Source: Pseudomonas aegrilactucae
Lineage (GTDB): Bacteria; Pseudomonadota; Gammaproteobacteria; Pseudomonadales; Pseudomonadaceae
Assembly (NCBI RefSeq): GCF_019168305.1
Contig: NZ_JAHTBI010000026.1
Location: 27,570-91,569 of the forward strand
Direction of reading: 5' to 3'
Length of the DNA: 64,000 nucleotides
Under the pieces are notes generated by a model. That model searched no databases. It saw only the letters and a list, made by a program, of their open reading frames with translations, and was not told where the DNA came from. The position numbers and the translations under genes were made by a program. This document shows positions 36,756 through 47,103 of the stretch, in pieces. The number at the start of each line of letters is the position of its first letter. Position 1 is the stretch's first letter.

Positions 36756-38053
36756 GCAACAACTATATGCGCCACCTGTTGCTGAGCATGGGCACACGGC
36801 TTGCCATGATCGCCCTGCGCCTGGCACGCAACGTACTGCTGGCGCGTATCCTGGGCCCCAGCGAACGCGGCCTGTTCGCGTTACTGAGCACCCTGCCCGA
36901 TCTGATCAGCGCTGCCACCAGCGGCGGCCTGAACACGGCGGTCGGCTACCAGGCCGCGCAACAGCGCTCGATGGGCCTGCTGCTGAGCCAGGTCTTGCTG
37001 TATGGCTGCCTGATGGCCGCTGCATTGACGCTGATATGCGTGGCGTTGATGCGCGAGTTCGGCGCCGAGCTTGAAGTCACCACGCAGTTGGGGCTGCTGG
37101 CCTGGCTGCTGTTGCTGGCCGTGCCGTTGACCGTGCTCAAGAGTGGCCTGCTGACCCTGCACAACGCCACCGGTGGCGTCGGCGCCTTCAATGCCTTGCG
37201 CCTGACCGAGTCGCTGGTGCCGCTGCTGCTGTTTGTGGGGCTGTTCTGGATGTGGCAGAACGCGGCGCTGGAAGCGGCGCTGATCAGCTGGCTGCTGGGG
37301 CTGGGCCTGGTCACCCTGCTGGGCCTGGTGTGGCTGGGCCGCCAGCACAGCATCGCGCTGTGCTGGGACCGCGGCGGCCAGCGCGAGCTGCTTACTTACA
37401 GCGCCCGCAGCCATCCCGACGTCCTCTTCCAGCAAGTGATCCTGCGTTCGGACTACCTGTTCATCAGCGCCTTCCTGGGCAGCGCGGCGCTTGGGCACTA
37501 CGCCATGGCCAGCGCCGCCGCCGAACTGCTGCTGATCATTCCGGAAGCGGTCACCACCCCACTGATGAAGCGCCTGCTGCAGCAGGATGCCGGCATGGAC
37601 AAGATCACGCCGCTGGCCCTGCGCCTGACCGCCACGGTGATGCTCGGCGCGTGCCTGTGCATGGCACTGATCGGCGAATGGCTGATCGTCACGCTGTTTG
37701 GTGCGGCCTATCAACCGGCTTATCCGGCACTGCTGGCATTGCTTCCCGGATTGTTCGGGCTGTGCTACGCAAGCATCCTGCGCCTGGACCTGCTGGGCAA
37801 GAATCGCCCGGGCACGGTCTCGCTGATGATGGGCGTGGGCGCGGCAGCCAATCTGATTCTCAACCTGGCCCTGATCCCGCGGTACGGGATCGCGGGCGCT
37901 GCCCTGGCCTCGTCCATCGCCTACCTTGGGGTGACGGTGGCAATGCTTGTGCTGTACTGCAGGCTGAGCGGTGTGCCGTTGCTACGGACCTTGTTTGTGT
38001 TGCCAGGCGATCTGCTGCCCTTGCGCCAGATGCTGCAACGGAGAACGGTATGA
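36752..38053 (+). CDS. Wzx-type polysaccharide flippase
   Basis: A 433-residue protein with 12 or so membrane helices of the MOP (polysaccharide biosynthesis/flippase) superfamily. It begins MSNNYMRHLLLSMGTRLAMIALRLARNVLLARILGPSERGLFALL, the typical N-terminal stretch, and has YSARSHPDVLFQQVILRSDYLFISAFLGS in the second half. It would move undecaprenyl-linked repeat units across the inner membrane for the polymerase. The ATG overlaps the deacetylase stop, and its own stop overlaps the next start. Confidence 0.9.
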   Translation: MSNNYMRHLLLSMGTRLAMIALRLARNVLLARILGPSERGLFALLSTLPDLISAATSGGLNTAVGYQAAQQRSMGLLLSQVLLYGCLMAAALTLICVALMREFGAELEVTTQLGLLAWLLLLAVPLTVLKSGLLTLHNATGGVGAFNALRLTESLVPLLLFVGLFWMWQNAALEAALISWLLGLGLVTLLGLVWLGRQHSIALCWDRGGQRELLTYSARSHPDVLFQQVILRSDYLFISAFLGSAALGHYAMASAAAELLLIIPEAVTTPLMKRLLQQDAGMDKITPLALRLTATVMLGACLCMALIGEWLIVTLFGAAYQPAYPALLALLPGLFGLCYASILRLDLLGKNRPGTVSLMMGVGAAANLILNLALIPRYGIAGAALASSIAYLGVTVAMLVLYCRLSGVPLLRTLFVLPGDLLPLRQMLQRRTV

Positions 38054-39978
38054 AACGCACATGGATGCTGCTACCCGGCCTGCTGCTGGCCGCCACCGCC
38101 CAGGCGGGTACCCTGCGCTGGCCGGACATACGTGACGGCAGCCTGTACCTGGCCCCCGCCCACGCCGAGAACGTCAGACTGAGCTGGGTGCCGGCCTGGC
38201 AGGCCGATGCCAACCAGGAACAGGTCTACCTGCTCGACCCCAGCGGGCGGCTGGCCGCACAACGGATCATTGCCCCCCAGGAGGGGCGCGGCAAACTGAG
38301 CTGGCCACTGGAGGCAGGCCGTGGCAGCTACCAGGTGGCCATTCCCGGCTACAGCTTCCGTCGCTACCGCCTGGAACACGACGACACCAGCGCAGCACAG
38401 TTCGCCCCGGCCAAGGTGCACTTCAGCCTGGAGACCGAGCGCCCCACCACCCTGTACTTTCGCGTCGCCCCCGGCGAGCGGGCAGTCCTTGCGGGCAAGT
38501 TCCATGACGGCGTACGCAGCTTCGACCTGCAACGTCTCAGTGACAACAAGCGCCTCAAGCTGGCGTTGCTCGAACACGCGGCCTACTGGCAGTTCGACCA
38601 GGTGCAATTGCCCCTCAGCCCCACCGAGCAGGTCTGGCGCCTGAACCTCAACGGCAGCGGCAAGGCGGCGTTCTGGCTCGACGGCAGCGCCAACCTGTTC
38701 GCCTTGCGGGCGCAGGACCTCACGCCGCTGCAACAGCACCAGGGCACGGTCAACCTGCGCAGCACCGCCAAGGTCATGGGGCCGACGCCGCGACTGGGCA
38801 ACAACCTGCCCTATGTGCTGCCACCGGTGTCGAGCTATGAAACCATCGATGCCCTCAAGCTGCAGGCCGCAGGCTATTACACCTTTGCCGACGTGCTGGC
38901 GCGCAAGCCCCAGTACGAGCTGCCGTTTCGCCGCCTGTACCAGGAACGCTTCGGCATCCTGCATGACATCACGCTGATGGCCGCCACTGGCCGCAAGTCC
39001 GACCTGATGCGCAGCAAGGCCAACGATGGTGCCCTGGACGACTGGCTGGCCACCAGTGTCGCGCTGGGCGGCAAGGGCCTGCATTACATCGCCTTCGCCG
39101 ATGAGCCCAACCTCAACTACGCCGACTACAGTGTCTACCGCAGTTTTTTTGCCGCCATGGCGCAACGCGTGCGCGCCTACCCCGGCGCCCATGCCGCGGG
39201 CGTGCGCATTGCCATGCCCGCCAGTTCGCGGCTGCTCAATGGCCCGTTGCGCAGCGACGCGGCGCAACGCATCGGCCTGGACTGGGCGCGGCGCCTGCTG
39301 GCGGAGTTCGAACCCCTGATCGATGCCCTGGCCTGGCACGAATGGATGATCCGCGACCTGCTGGCCACCCGCAGCTACCGTGATTCGGTGCGCCGCGCGG
39401 CAGAGCTGGTGGGCCTGGACAGCACCGGCCGGCCGCGCAAGGCGCTGCTGCTGGACCAGACCAACCTGTCCAGCGGCTCGACCCTGAGCCTGTACGAACA
39501 GAACACCCAGTACGCGGCGCTGTGGTGGGCATCGGTGGTGATCAACGCCTCCCAGGACGGGCTGCTGGACATGCTCAACTGGTTCCATATCGCCGACGAG
39601 CCCGAATGGCCCAAGGGCATGGTCAAGGTACTGAGCGACAGTCGCTTCGAGCTCAAGCCCGTCGGCCTGGCCCAGCAGTTCATCGGGCAGCACTGGCTGG
39701 ACCAGGTGCTGCAGCTGGACAACGACGCCTTCGAGGTCGATGCGCTGGCCATGGCACGGGGCGAGCAGCGCAGCCTGCTGGGGGTGAACAAGGGCGAGCG
39801 GCTGCAGCGCATCCGATTCACTGGCTCCCCCACTGCCTGCACGCCTGACACGGTCACGCTGACCTTGTTCGGGCCCGACAACCAGCCACGCCTGGCAGCC
39901 TTCGACTGCCGGCAAGGAATGCTGAGTTTCGAATTGCCGGGGCAGACCCTGTTTGCCCTGCGCTGGAGTGCGTCATGA
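38050..39978 (+). CDS. Secreted glycosidase-like protein in the exopolysaccharide operon
   Basis: A 642-residue protein with a signal peptide (MKRTWMLLPGLLLAATAQA, cleavage near residue 19). The first 220 residues look like beta-sandwich modules; from about 250 a barrel-like domain begins. FADEPN with Glu352 resembles the Asn-Glu-Pro acid/base motif of clan GH-A glycosidases, and LLLDQTNLSSGS (near residue 470) lies where the nucleophile strand is expected, with Asp instead of Glu. Polysaccharide operons often carry such a periplasmic hydrolase (compare PslG). The substrate is presumably this polymer. Start and stop are both in coupled overlaps or close to neighbours. The family assignment is tentative. 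Confidence 0.72.
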   Translation: MKRTWMLLPGLLLAATAQAGTLRWPDIRDGSLYLAPAHAENVRLSWVPAWQADANQEQVYLLDPSGRLAAQRIIAPQEGRGKLSWPLEAGRGSYQVAIPGYSFRRYRLEHDDTSAAQFAPAKVHFSLETERPTTLYFRVAPGERAVLAGKFHDGVRSFDLQRLSDNKRLKLALLEHAAYWQFDQVQLPLSPTEQVWRLNLNGSGKAAFWLDGSANLFALRAQDLTPLQQHQGTVNLRSTAKVMGPTPRLGNNLPYVLPPVSSYETIDALKLQAAGYYTFADVLARKPQYELPFRRLYQERFGILHDITLMAATGRKSDLMRSKANDGALDDWLATSVALGGKGLHYIAFADEPNLNYADYSVYRSFFAAMAQRVRAYPGAHAAGVRIAMPASSRLLNGPLRSDAAQRIGLDWARRLLAEFEPLIDALAWHEWMIRDLLATRSYRDSVRRAAELVGLDSTGRPRKALLLDQTNLSSGSTLSLYEQNTQYAALWWASVVINASQDGLLDMLNWFHIADEPEWPKGMVKVLSDSRFELKPVGLAQQFIGQHWLDQVLQLDNDAFEVDALAMARGEQRSLLGVNKGERLQRIRFTGSPTACTPDTVTLTLFGPDNQPRLAAFDCRQGMLSFELPGQTLFALRWSAS

Positions 39979-40012
39979 ACGATTTCCTCCCCTGCCAACG
40001 TCAGGAGGCAAC

Positions 40013-40702
40013 ATGAATGCCTTGAGCAAGTTCAAACAGCATGTCCATCACAAAGGCCTGGGCGCGACCCTCAAGAGCGCCTTCAAGCACTATGTGTTCT
40101 TTCACTGGGAGCTGCTGTGGATGGAGCGCGACCTGGTCAGCCCGGTGCCGCCGCACACCCTCAAGCCCTATCCGCCGCTGCGCGTGGAGGGCATTACCGT
40201 GCATAACGTGCAGAGCTTCGCACGGCACTTCGGCGACCGTATCGACACCATGCGCGAGCTGGCCGCCGAGGGGCATACCGGGCTGATGTTCCTGAACGAC
40301 GACAATCAGGCGATGGCATTTATCTGGGGCAGCCTGCGTCACTACCATGACCGCCACTACTACGGATGCTGGTTCCCGGTCGAGCCTGGCGAATTCTTCG
40401 AGTTCGGCGGCGAGCTGGCCCGCGCCTACTGGGGCACATCACTGTCGGTCGACCTGCAACTGGCGCTGTGGCAGGCCATGGCCGCGCAAGGCTGCGACAA
40501 GGTGGTGGACGTATGCGAAACCCACAACATTCCAGCACTCAAACTGCACCTGCGCATGGGCTACAAGGAGCAGGGGCGTGTGATGCACGTCTACGGCCTG
40601 TTCGGGCGCTGGAAATTCTTCCGCGAGACACGCTACAGCGGCTCGCGCCTGGATGCCTTGCGCAAACCGGCGCCCGCCAGCCCAACCGCCACGGTGGCCT
40701 GA
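40013..40702 (+). CDS. GNAT-family N-acetyltransferase
   Basis: A 229-residue protein whose central part resembles GNAT acyltransferases (GLMFLNDDNQAMAFIWGSLRHYHDRHYYGCWF, then ARAYWGTSLSVDLQLALWQAMAAQGCDKVVDVCETHNIPALKLHLRMGYKEQG, whose HNIPALKLHLRMGY is the classic GNAT C-terminal motif). AGGAGG directly before ATG 40013 fixes the start 35 bases after the glycosidase-like gene. It probably acetylates a sugar of the repeat unit or a sugar precursor. Confidence 0.82.
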   Translation: MNALSKFKQHVHHKGLGATLKSAFKHYVFFHWELLWMERDLVSPVPPHTLKPYPPLRVEGITVHNVQSFARHFGDRIDTMRELAAEGHTGLMFLNDDNQAMAFIWGSLRHYHDRHYYGCWFPVEPGEFFEFGGELARAYWGTSLSVDLQLALWQAMAAQGCDKVVDVCETHNIPALKLHLRMGYKEQGRVMHVYGLFGRWKFFRETRYSGSRLDALRKPAPASPTATVA

Positions 40703-40706
40703 ACCA

Positions 40707-41870
40707 ATGACCTTGATCTTTACCTGGCGCACCTCGCTGTGCGCCGACGACTTCCCTGACGACGCCTACGAGCAGTTGCGCCAGCGCGTACCTGATGCCA
40801 CCCCGTTCAACAGCCTGGCGTGGCTACGCGCCGCCGAGGCGGCCTTGCCCCCTGACCAGCGGGTGCACGTCCTGCTGGGCCATGCGCAGGGGCGCCTGCT
40901 GTTGTGCCTGCCGTTGATTCGCACGCGCGAGCGCCATGGCCCGCTGGGTTTTACGGTGGTACGCCACCTGGGCTATCCGTTGAGCGACCGTATCGGCCTG
41001 CTCATCGACCTGCCGCCCAGCGCCGCCGCCAGCGTGCTCAAGACCTTGCGCGCACACTTGCCCCACGCACTGCTGCAATTCAATGAAGTGACCGGCGACT
41101 CGCCCTGGCTGCAACACTGGGCGTGCCACAGCTCCACCCACGAGCGACGCACCGCATGCCGTGCACCGGTGCACCAGCTCAGCGAGGCCGACCGCCAGGA
41201 GGTCAGCGGCGATCCGCGCTACAAACTGCGTCGGGCGCGCAAGCGGATCGCGGCGTGTGGCGCGCAGGTACGCCGCATCACGCCCGACGCTGCCACAGCG
41301 CCGGCACTGCTGGAGGCCGTCAGTGCAGTGGAGGCCGTGAGCTGGAAAGGCGACGACGGCGTCGGCATCTTTTCCGTGCCTGCCCAGCGCCAATGGATGT
41401 TCCAGGCCTTCACCGCGCTGGCAGCCGACGGCCGTTTGCGCCTGGTGCTGCTGGAGCTGGACGGGCGCTGCATCAGCTACCGCCTGGGCCTGCTCGAACG
41501 CGGGCGTCTGTACGACTACAACCTGGCGTTCGTGCCGCAATATGCAGACCTTGGCAGCGGCCGGGTACTGCTGCAGGAATGGATCGACTGGGGCCTGGAT
41601 GAGCAATGGCAGTGGGTCGATGCGTCGCGGGTGAGCCTGGAAAACTCCAGCCACCAGTTGCATGAACGCATGACCGATCAGGTCGAGCACCTGCGCCACA
41701 GCTTCTACAGCTGGCGCCCTTCGGGCCTGAGCCTGGGCCTGGCGCTACGTCTGTGGCAGCGCCTCAAGCCGTGGCTCAAACGCCGCCACCCACGGCCGGC
41801 CGCAGCGCCTGCCGCACAACCGACTGCACAGGAGCGCCCGGATGCCATCCCAAGTCATAGTCAACGCTGA
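40707..41870 (+). CDS. CelD/BcsL-type GNAT acetyltransferase
   Basis: A 387-residue protein of the GNAT group often annotated as acetyltransferase involved in cellulose biosynthesis. Landmarks are TPFNSLAWLRAAEAALP at the N terminus, KLRRARKRIAACGAQVRRIT, VSAVEAVSWKGDDGVGIFS and the acetyl-CoA-site-like YDYNLAFVPQYADLGSGRVLLQEWIDWGL. It has no membrane segment. Position after another GNAT gene with a 4-base gap supports a role in acyl modification of the exopolysaccharide. It overlaps the next gene by 29 bases. Substrate unknown. Confidence 0.85.
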   Translation: MTLIFTWRTSLCADDFPDDAYEQLRQRVPDATPFNSLAWLRAAEAALPPDQRVHVLLGHAQGRLLLCLPLIRTRERHGPLGFTVVRHLGYPLSDRIGLLIDLPPSAAASVLKTLRAHLPHALLQFNEVTGDSPWLQHWACHSSTHERRTACRAPVHQLSEADRQEVSGDPRYKLRRARKRIAACGAQVRRITPDAATAPALLEAVSAVEAVSWKGDDGVGIFSVPAQRQWMFQAFTALAADGRLRLVLLELDGRCISYRLGLLERGRLYDYNLAFVPQYADLGSGRVLLQEWIDWGLDEQWQWVDASRVSLENSSHQLHERMTDQVEHLRHSFYSWRPSGLSLGLALRLWQRLKPWLKRRHPRPAAAPAAQPTAQERPDAIPSHSQR

Positions 41871-42642
41871 CGATTTCGGTCTCAACGAGCACACCAACGC
41901 GGTGATCCTGCATGCGTTCCAATGCGGCCTGATCAGCTCTGCTACCGCCATGGCCAGCATGCCCGCGTTCAAGGCGGCGTGCGTCCTGGCTCAACAGCCA
42001 GCCCTGCGCGGGCGCGTCGGGCTGCATTTCAATCTCACCTATGGGCGTCCGTTGAGCCAGGCCATCGTTGAGCAGCCGCAGTTCTGCAATGCCGACGGCG
42101 AGTTCGACCTGGGCCTGTCGCGCAAACGCCTGTGGCTGGGACGCAAGGCCCGCCAGGCGGTCGAGGCGGAACTGGCCGCGCAGTGGCAACGCTGCCTCGA
42201 GCATGGGCTGCGTCCAAGCCATCTGGACTCTCACCAGCACGTGCACAACCTGTGGCCGATCGGCGAGATCGTCGCGCGCTTCGCTGCCCGCGAGGACGTG
42301 CCGCTGCGCCTGGCGCGCAATGTGGGGCACAACATCGGCCCGGCCAAGCGCCTGTTCAAGACCCTGCTCAACCAGCGGCTGCGCCAGCTCGCCAGGCTGA
42401 CGGCCGATCATGTCTGCACCCCGGTCGATCTGCGCGATGGCCTGGCACCCGGCCAAGGTGTGCTGGAAGTGGTCGTGCACCCCAGTGCCCTGGGCAGCCA
42501 CGACTTTGGCGATGCCTACCTGGGCAGCGGCGAATCGTTGCTGGCCCTGCTTGACCAGCGCCTGGCCGGGGTGCCGCGGATCAGCTACGCGGCGCTGCGC
42601 GATTCGCGCCAGCTGGCGCTGGACATCGCCGCCAACAGATAG
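41842..42642 (+). CDS. YdjC/ChbG/HpnK-family carbohydrate deacetylase
   Basis: A 266-residue member of the YdjC deacetylase family. The metal site is visible in VNADDFGLN (Asp pair), VGLHFNLTYG (His) and LDSHQHVHNL (His-x-His). Enzymes of the family remove N- or O-acetyl groups from chito-oligosaccharides, hopanoid sugars or lipid-linked glycans. AGGAG lies 9 bases before the ATG, and the start lies inside the end of the preceding gene. It is the last gene of the operon; 60 bases follow before the next gene, with no obvious terminator other than a short CGGTCC/GGACCG repeat at 42679-42692. Confidence 0.88.
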   Translation: MPSQVIVNADDFGLNEHTNAVILHAFQCGLISSATAMASMPAFKAACVLAQQPALRGRVGLHFNLTYGRPLSQAIVEQPQFCNADGEFDLGLSRKRLWLGRKARQAVEAELAAQWQRCLEHGLRPSHLDSHQHVHNLWPIGEIVARFAAREDVPLRLARNVGHNIGPAKRLFKTLLNQRLRQLARLTADHVCTPVDLRDGLAPGQGVLEVVVHPSALGSHDFGDAYLGSGESLLALLDQRLAGVPRISYAALRDSRQLALDIAANR

Positions 42643-42702
42643 ATACCACCGCAGCCCCCAGGCAATCGGTTGTGCTGTCGGTCCACGGACCGGAGTACAA
42701 CC

Positions 42703-45700
42703 ATGCCTGCCATTGCCCCCCTGCCCCATGCCCAATTCATCCGCGAACGCCTGCCAGGCTGGCTCAGGCACACCACCGCACAGAACGCCCAGGACCTGCG
42801 CCAGCACCTGGCGCTGACCCACACCCGCGCGGCTGGCGAGCCGGACTGGCTGGCCAACGGCCGCCCCGAGCATCGCCAGGCCGTTCAGGCGGCACGCAGC
42901 GCCTATCGCCGCTCCAGCCAGGTGCTGGCACGTACCCTGGGTGAATTCAAAGGCATTCTGGCGTTCGCCGAACCGCTGCTGCAGGCACGCCTGCACGCAG
43001 AACCGGGGCACGCCCTGGACGTGCACACCACCGACCTGGTGCAGTTTCATGAGGAGTCGATCCCATGGCTGCTGGCGTCCAGAACCCGCTACCAGAAACA
43101 AAGCCTGCTGCAGGCAGCGCTGCAGAACTTTGGCGATGACGTCACGTTCCACCCCAGCAGCGCGATCACCCTGGCCGGCAACTTCCAGCTCGACCTGAAC
43201 GACAAGGGCGAGCTGAGCTACCGCTACCTGCGCCACCCACTGCAACCGGCGGTGTACGCCCGACTGTGCCGCGAGCTTGACCTTGGCGGCCAGTATCAGC
43301 TGCATTTGCAGCGGGTGTTCGAAACGCCGGCCACCCGCGACAAGGTACGCCGCGACTCAATTGACACCTATCGCGATGCGCTGCGCCTGGAAATCGCCCT
43401 GGGGCGGGCACGCCGGGGTATCGGTGAGGCCGCCCGCACCAGCCTGCTGGCGTTGCTCGATGGCGTCGTTGGTGGCAGTACCGTCGAGCCTGCGCCGCAG
43501 GCCCACCTGCTGAGCATGCACGGCGTAGCACTGCACGATATCCTGCTGCTGGGCGTGACGCCCCCGGGCCAACCCGACACGTGGCTGCTGTACCTGCCCG
43601 GTGACCTCGACGAAGCACTCAGCGAGCATGCATCCATGCACGCACTGGAGCGCTACCTCAAGGGTCGCTTGAGCGTGCCGGGATTTCGCGATGGGTTTCG
43701 CCGCTATGTGCCCCTGGAACAGCAGCAACATCTGTTTGCCGTGCTCAAGCACAACCTGGCACCTCTGGCGCTGTACGACGACGGGCCCTGGCACCCGGAT
43801 GAACAGGCCAGCCTCTCGCTCAGATCCAGCGCTGTGCGCGGCGAACTGTTCGGGGCCCTGCAGGAGCGTCACATACAGCGCCTCAAGGAGGACGCCCGCA
43901 CACTCGCGGTACCTACCGCCGAAGCGGACGAGCAGGTGCGCAAGGCACGCCTGGCATACTGGGAAAACGCTGCGCTGAACGGACTCAACGCGGCCGCGAT
44001 GTTCGTGCCGGCCCTGGGCCCGGTGATGCTGGTGGTCACGGCGGTACAACTGGTGAATGAAGTCTACGACGGGATCGAAGACTGGCGTGACGGCGACGTC
44101 GAGGGAGCAATGGCGCACCTGCAGTCGGTGGCGATCACTGCGGGCATGATGGTGGGCGCGACGGTCGCGATCAGCGCTGCACCGGCCTTGCTCGATGCCC
44201 TGGTCGAGGTGCAACTGCCCGATGGCAGGCCCCGCCTGCACCTGCCTGACCTGGCGGCCTACCGGCCCCGCGTGCCACCGCCCGATGGTCTGGTGGCCAA
44301 TGCCCGGGGCCAGTACCAGCACCTCGACACGCACTACGTGAAGCTCGGCACTGAGCTGTATGAACAAGGTTTCGATGCCCACCTGCAGCAATGGCGGGTG
44401 CGCCACCCGTCTCGGCCCGACGCCTACCAGCCGGTGCTGGAGCACAACGGTCAAGGCGCCTGGCACAGCGTGCACGAACAGCCACTGACCTGGCCGCGGG
44501 CGACGCTGCTGCGGCGTCTGGGCGCACGCGTCGAAGACCTGACCGATACCGAGCTTGAGCAGGCCTGTCAGGTCAGCGCAACCGACGACGATACATTGCG
44601 TCGTGTGCATGTCGCCAACCTGCCACTGCCTCCCTTGCTGGCCGATACGCTGCAACGGCTGAAGATCGACCGTTTGCTGCGTGACAGCCCGATCAGCGGC
44701 GCGGCGCGCCGGGCCCGCTTTGAGCACCATTACCAGGCGCTGGGGGGGCACGGACCTGCGGCTGAACGCCTTGACCGAGCGCTTCGCGCGGCTCAGCCCG
44801 GCCTTGGCCGGGGCGCTGCTCGACAGCGTCGGGGCGGCGCGACTGGCACGCTGGACGCCACCGGCTCCCCTCCCGCCCAAGCTGCTGGAAGAGGCCGCTG
44901 CGCTGTCTGCCGATGTGCCGCTGGCGCGTGCCCGTGAAGGGTTGTTCTGGCCGGCGCTGGCAAGCCCCGAGAGCACGCGTCTGGCGTTGCTGTGCCTTGA
45001 GCATGCACCCGGCTGGAGCGACACGGTGGGGCTCGAGGCCCGTCACGGCGGCCCGCAGGGTCCCGTCCTGCAGCGCCTGGGACACATCACATCGCCACCT
45101 CGGCGAGTGCTGGTGCACAGCCAGGACGGGTATCAGGTTTACCTGGATGGCACCGCGCTCAAGGCGCCTGACGACGATCTGTATGGCGCCATCCACGACG
45201 CCATTGCGCCACGCTACCGCCAACTGCTCGGCGTGGACAACCGCGACGCGGTACAACAGCGGATACATTCAATGCTCAGCCGCCCGCGGCACGAGCTGTC
45301 CCACTGGCTGTGGTCCGGCCAGTCACGTGGCTGGGCCTTCGAGGGTCGACTGCCTGGCGGTAGTGGCCGTGGCGGCTACCCCGCGGTGTCGCCGGCCACC
45401 TCATCGCTACAGTCGCGCTATCGCAACCTGTACCCGCACGCCAGTGCCGAACAGTGCCAGGCCACGCTGGCCGAGTGGGAGGCTGGGGAAACGCCCGTAC
45501 ACGAGCGCCTGCGCAGCCTTGAGCAGTCATTGCAACGCATCAAGAGTGCACTCGGTCTATGGGCCATGCACAGTGAGGCACGTCAGGCGGCCCGCCGGGA
45601 AGTACTCGCTGCCTGGCAGCGGGTCTCTGTGCGCCAGATGCCCGAAGGTGAAACGATCGTGCAACTGAACCTGGACTTTCTGGACCTGAATGACGGTGAC

Positions 45701-47098
45701 CTGGAGAGTTTCCCGGTGCTGGAGGCGAACTTCGATCATGTACGCGAACTGTCGCTGGAGCAAAACTCCCTGACCGGCCTGCCCGATGCCTTCCTGCGTC
45801 ATTTTACCCAACTGCAGCGCGTCAGCCTGAACGGCTGCGAACTCAGCGCCGTACCGCCCGACCTGGGCCTGCAGATTACCGTGCTCGACCTGGCGAACAA
45901 CCAGCTCGCCTGGAATGACGCCGCCCAGGCCGCCCTGAACGGCTACCCACAGCTCAGCACGCTGGGGCTGTCGAACAACCCGCTGGGGACCGCGCCGGCG
46001 GTCACCCACCTCACGCAACTGCAAGAGCTCGACCTGCACAACTGCGGGCTGAGCGCGTTTCCGGCCGGTCTCGACCAGTTGGATGCGCCACACCTGATCG
46101 ACCTGTCTGGCAACCAGTTGCGTGACCTGCCCACGCTCATCAGCCCTGCCCTGGGACGCGCACTGCGCCTGGAAAACAACCCGCTCAGTGCTGCAGCGCT
46201 GCAGGCCATCGAACAGTTCTACAGCATCCACCGCGTCGACCTGCTGATCGCTGAAATCGACTACAGCGAACTGCTCGACGACGCCAGCGTGCAGCAACAG
46301 GCGTGCTGGCAGCGCTTGCAGCAGGTGCTGCCGGCGGCCTTCTTTCGCGACCTGCGCGTGATGTTCGACAGCCCGCCCTACGCCGTTGCTCCGGTAACCT
46401 ACCGACGCCGCTTATGGCGCCTGCTGAGCTGGATGGACGCCGACCCCGCGCTGCGCCAGCAGATCATCGATCGCGCAGGCGCTACCCTGCTCGAGCTTGA
46501 GCAACAGGCCGAAGTGGCCCATGCCCTGGCCTGCCCCGAACTGGCAGCACGCTCGCGTGCGTTGCTGGCCGTCACGGTCAATCATGTACGCATGCGAAAA
46601 ATCGCCTTCGGCGTCATCAGCCTCTCGTTCACCATGTCCGAAGACAGCTATGCAACCCTGTATCAGTGGGCGCTCAAGCGCATCGCCAGCACCCCCGGCA
46701 TCGACCTGGCCCAGGCACCGACCGCCGATGAACCGGTGATCATCGACGCGCTGGTCGACGTGCTGCCACTGCCGAGTGAGACCTGGGTCGAGCAGCAGCG
46801 CAGCCAGGTGCTGGCGATCGACCCGAGCACCGCGCAGGGGCTGGATGAGGTGTTGGCACAGAACCACGAAGAGGAACCGGTGTACCCAGACTGGGACCGG
46901 CATTTGCGCGAACGCTTCGCGTCACAGTTTGCGGCCTCGCGTGCCGAACTGGACGAGGCGCTGGAGCAAGCCGGCAGCACATTGAGCGAAGGCGAGCTGA
47001 TCGGTGAGGCCGCACGCCTGCGTGTGCTCTACGAGCAACGCCTCACGGCCCTGCGCAGAACCCTGACAGAAGGCGTGGCACGCGGCACCATTGACTGA
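42703..47098 (+). pseudogene. Dermonecrotic-toxin/LRR/NEL-like giant effector gene, frameshifted at G7
   Basis: Two overlapping frames form one gene: frame 1 from ATG 42703 (GGAG 8 bases upstream) to the G run at 42742-42748, then frame 2 to 47098. Removing one G gives a 1464-residue protein. The first 700 residues resemble the DUF6543 dermonecrotic-toxin-like region (LCRELDLGGQYQLHLQRVF near 195), with a hydrophobic stretch near residues 430-500. Leucine-rich repeats follow at about 1010-1150 (VRELSLEQNSLTGLPDAF, LSTLGLSNNPLG), then a region like NEL E3 ligases (LPAAFFRDLR ... LWRLLSWMDADPALRQQI). The NEL Cys-x-Asp motif is not visible at the expected place. Note the G run is at 44742-44748 in window coordinates. 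As sequenced, translation stops at 44937. Confidence 0.82.
44742..44748 (+). other. Seven-G run that breaks the toxin/LRR gene
   Basis: The protein reads ...HYQALGG up to the run and ...TDLRLNALTERF after it only if one G is removed. Six G would restore the frame. This position, 44742-44748, is the correct location of the frameshift in the preceding entry. Sequencing or assembly error, a fixed mutation and reversible slippage are all possible. Confidence 0.85.
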
Positions 47099-47103
47099 GG
47101 GCC

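Noticed and set aside
42679..42692. CGGTCC-AC-GGACCG palindrome between the polysaccharide operon and the toxin gene
   Set aside because: Too short, with only a 2-base centre and no T-run, to call a terminator or an operator with confidence; mentioned only in the deacetylase entry.
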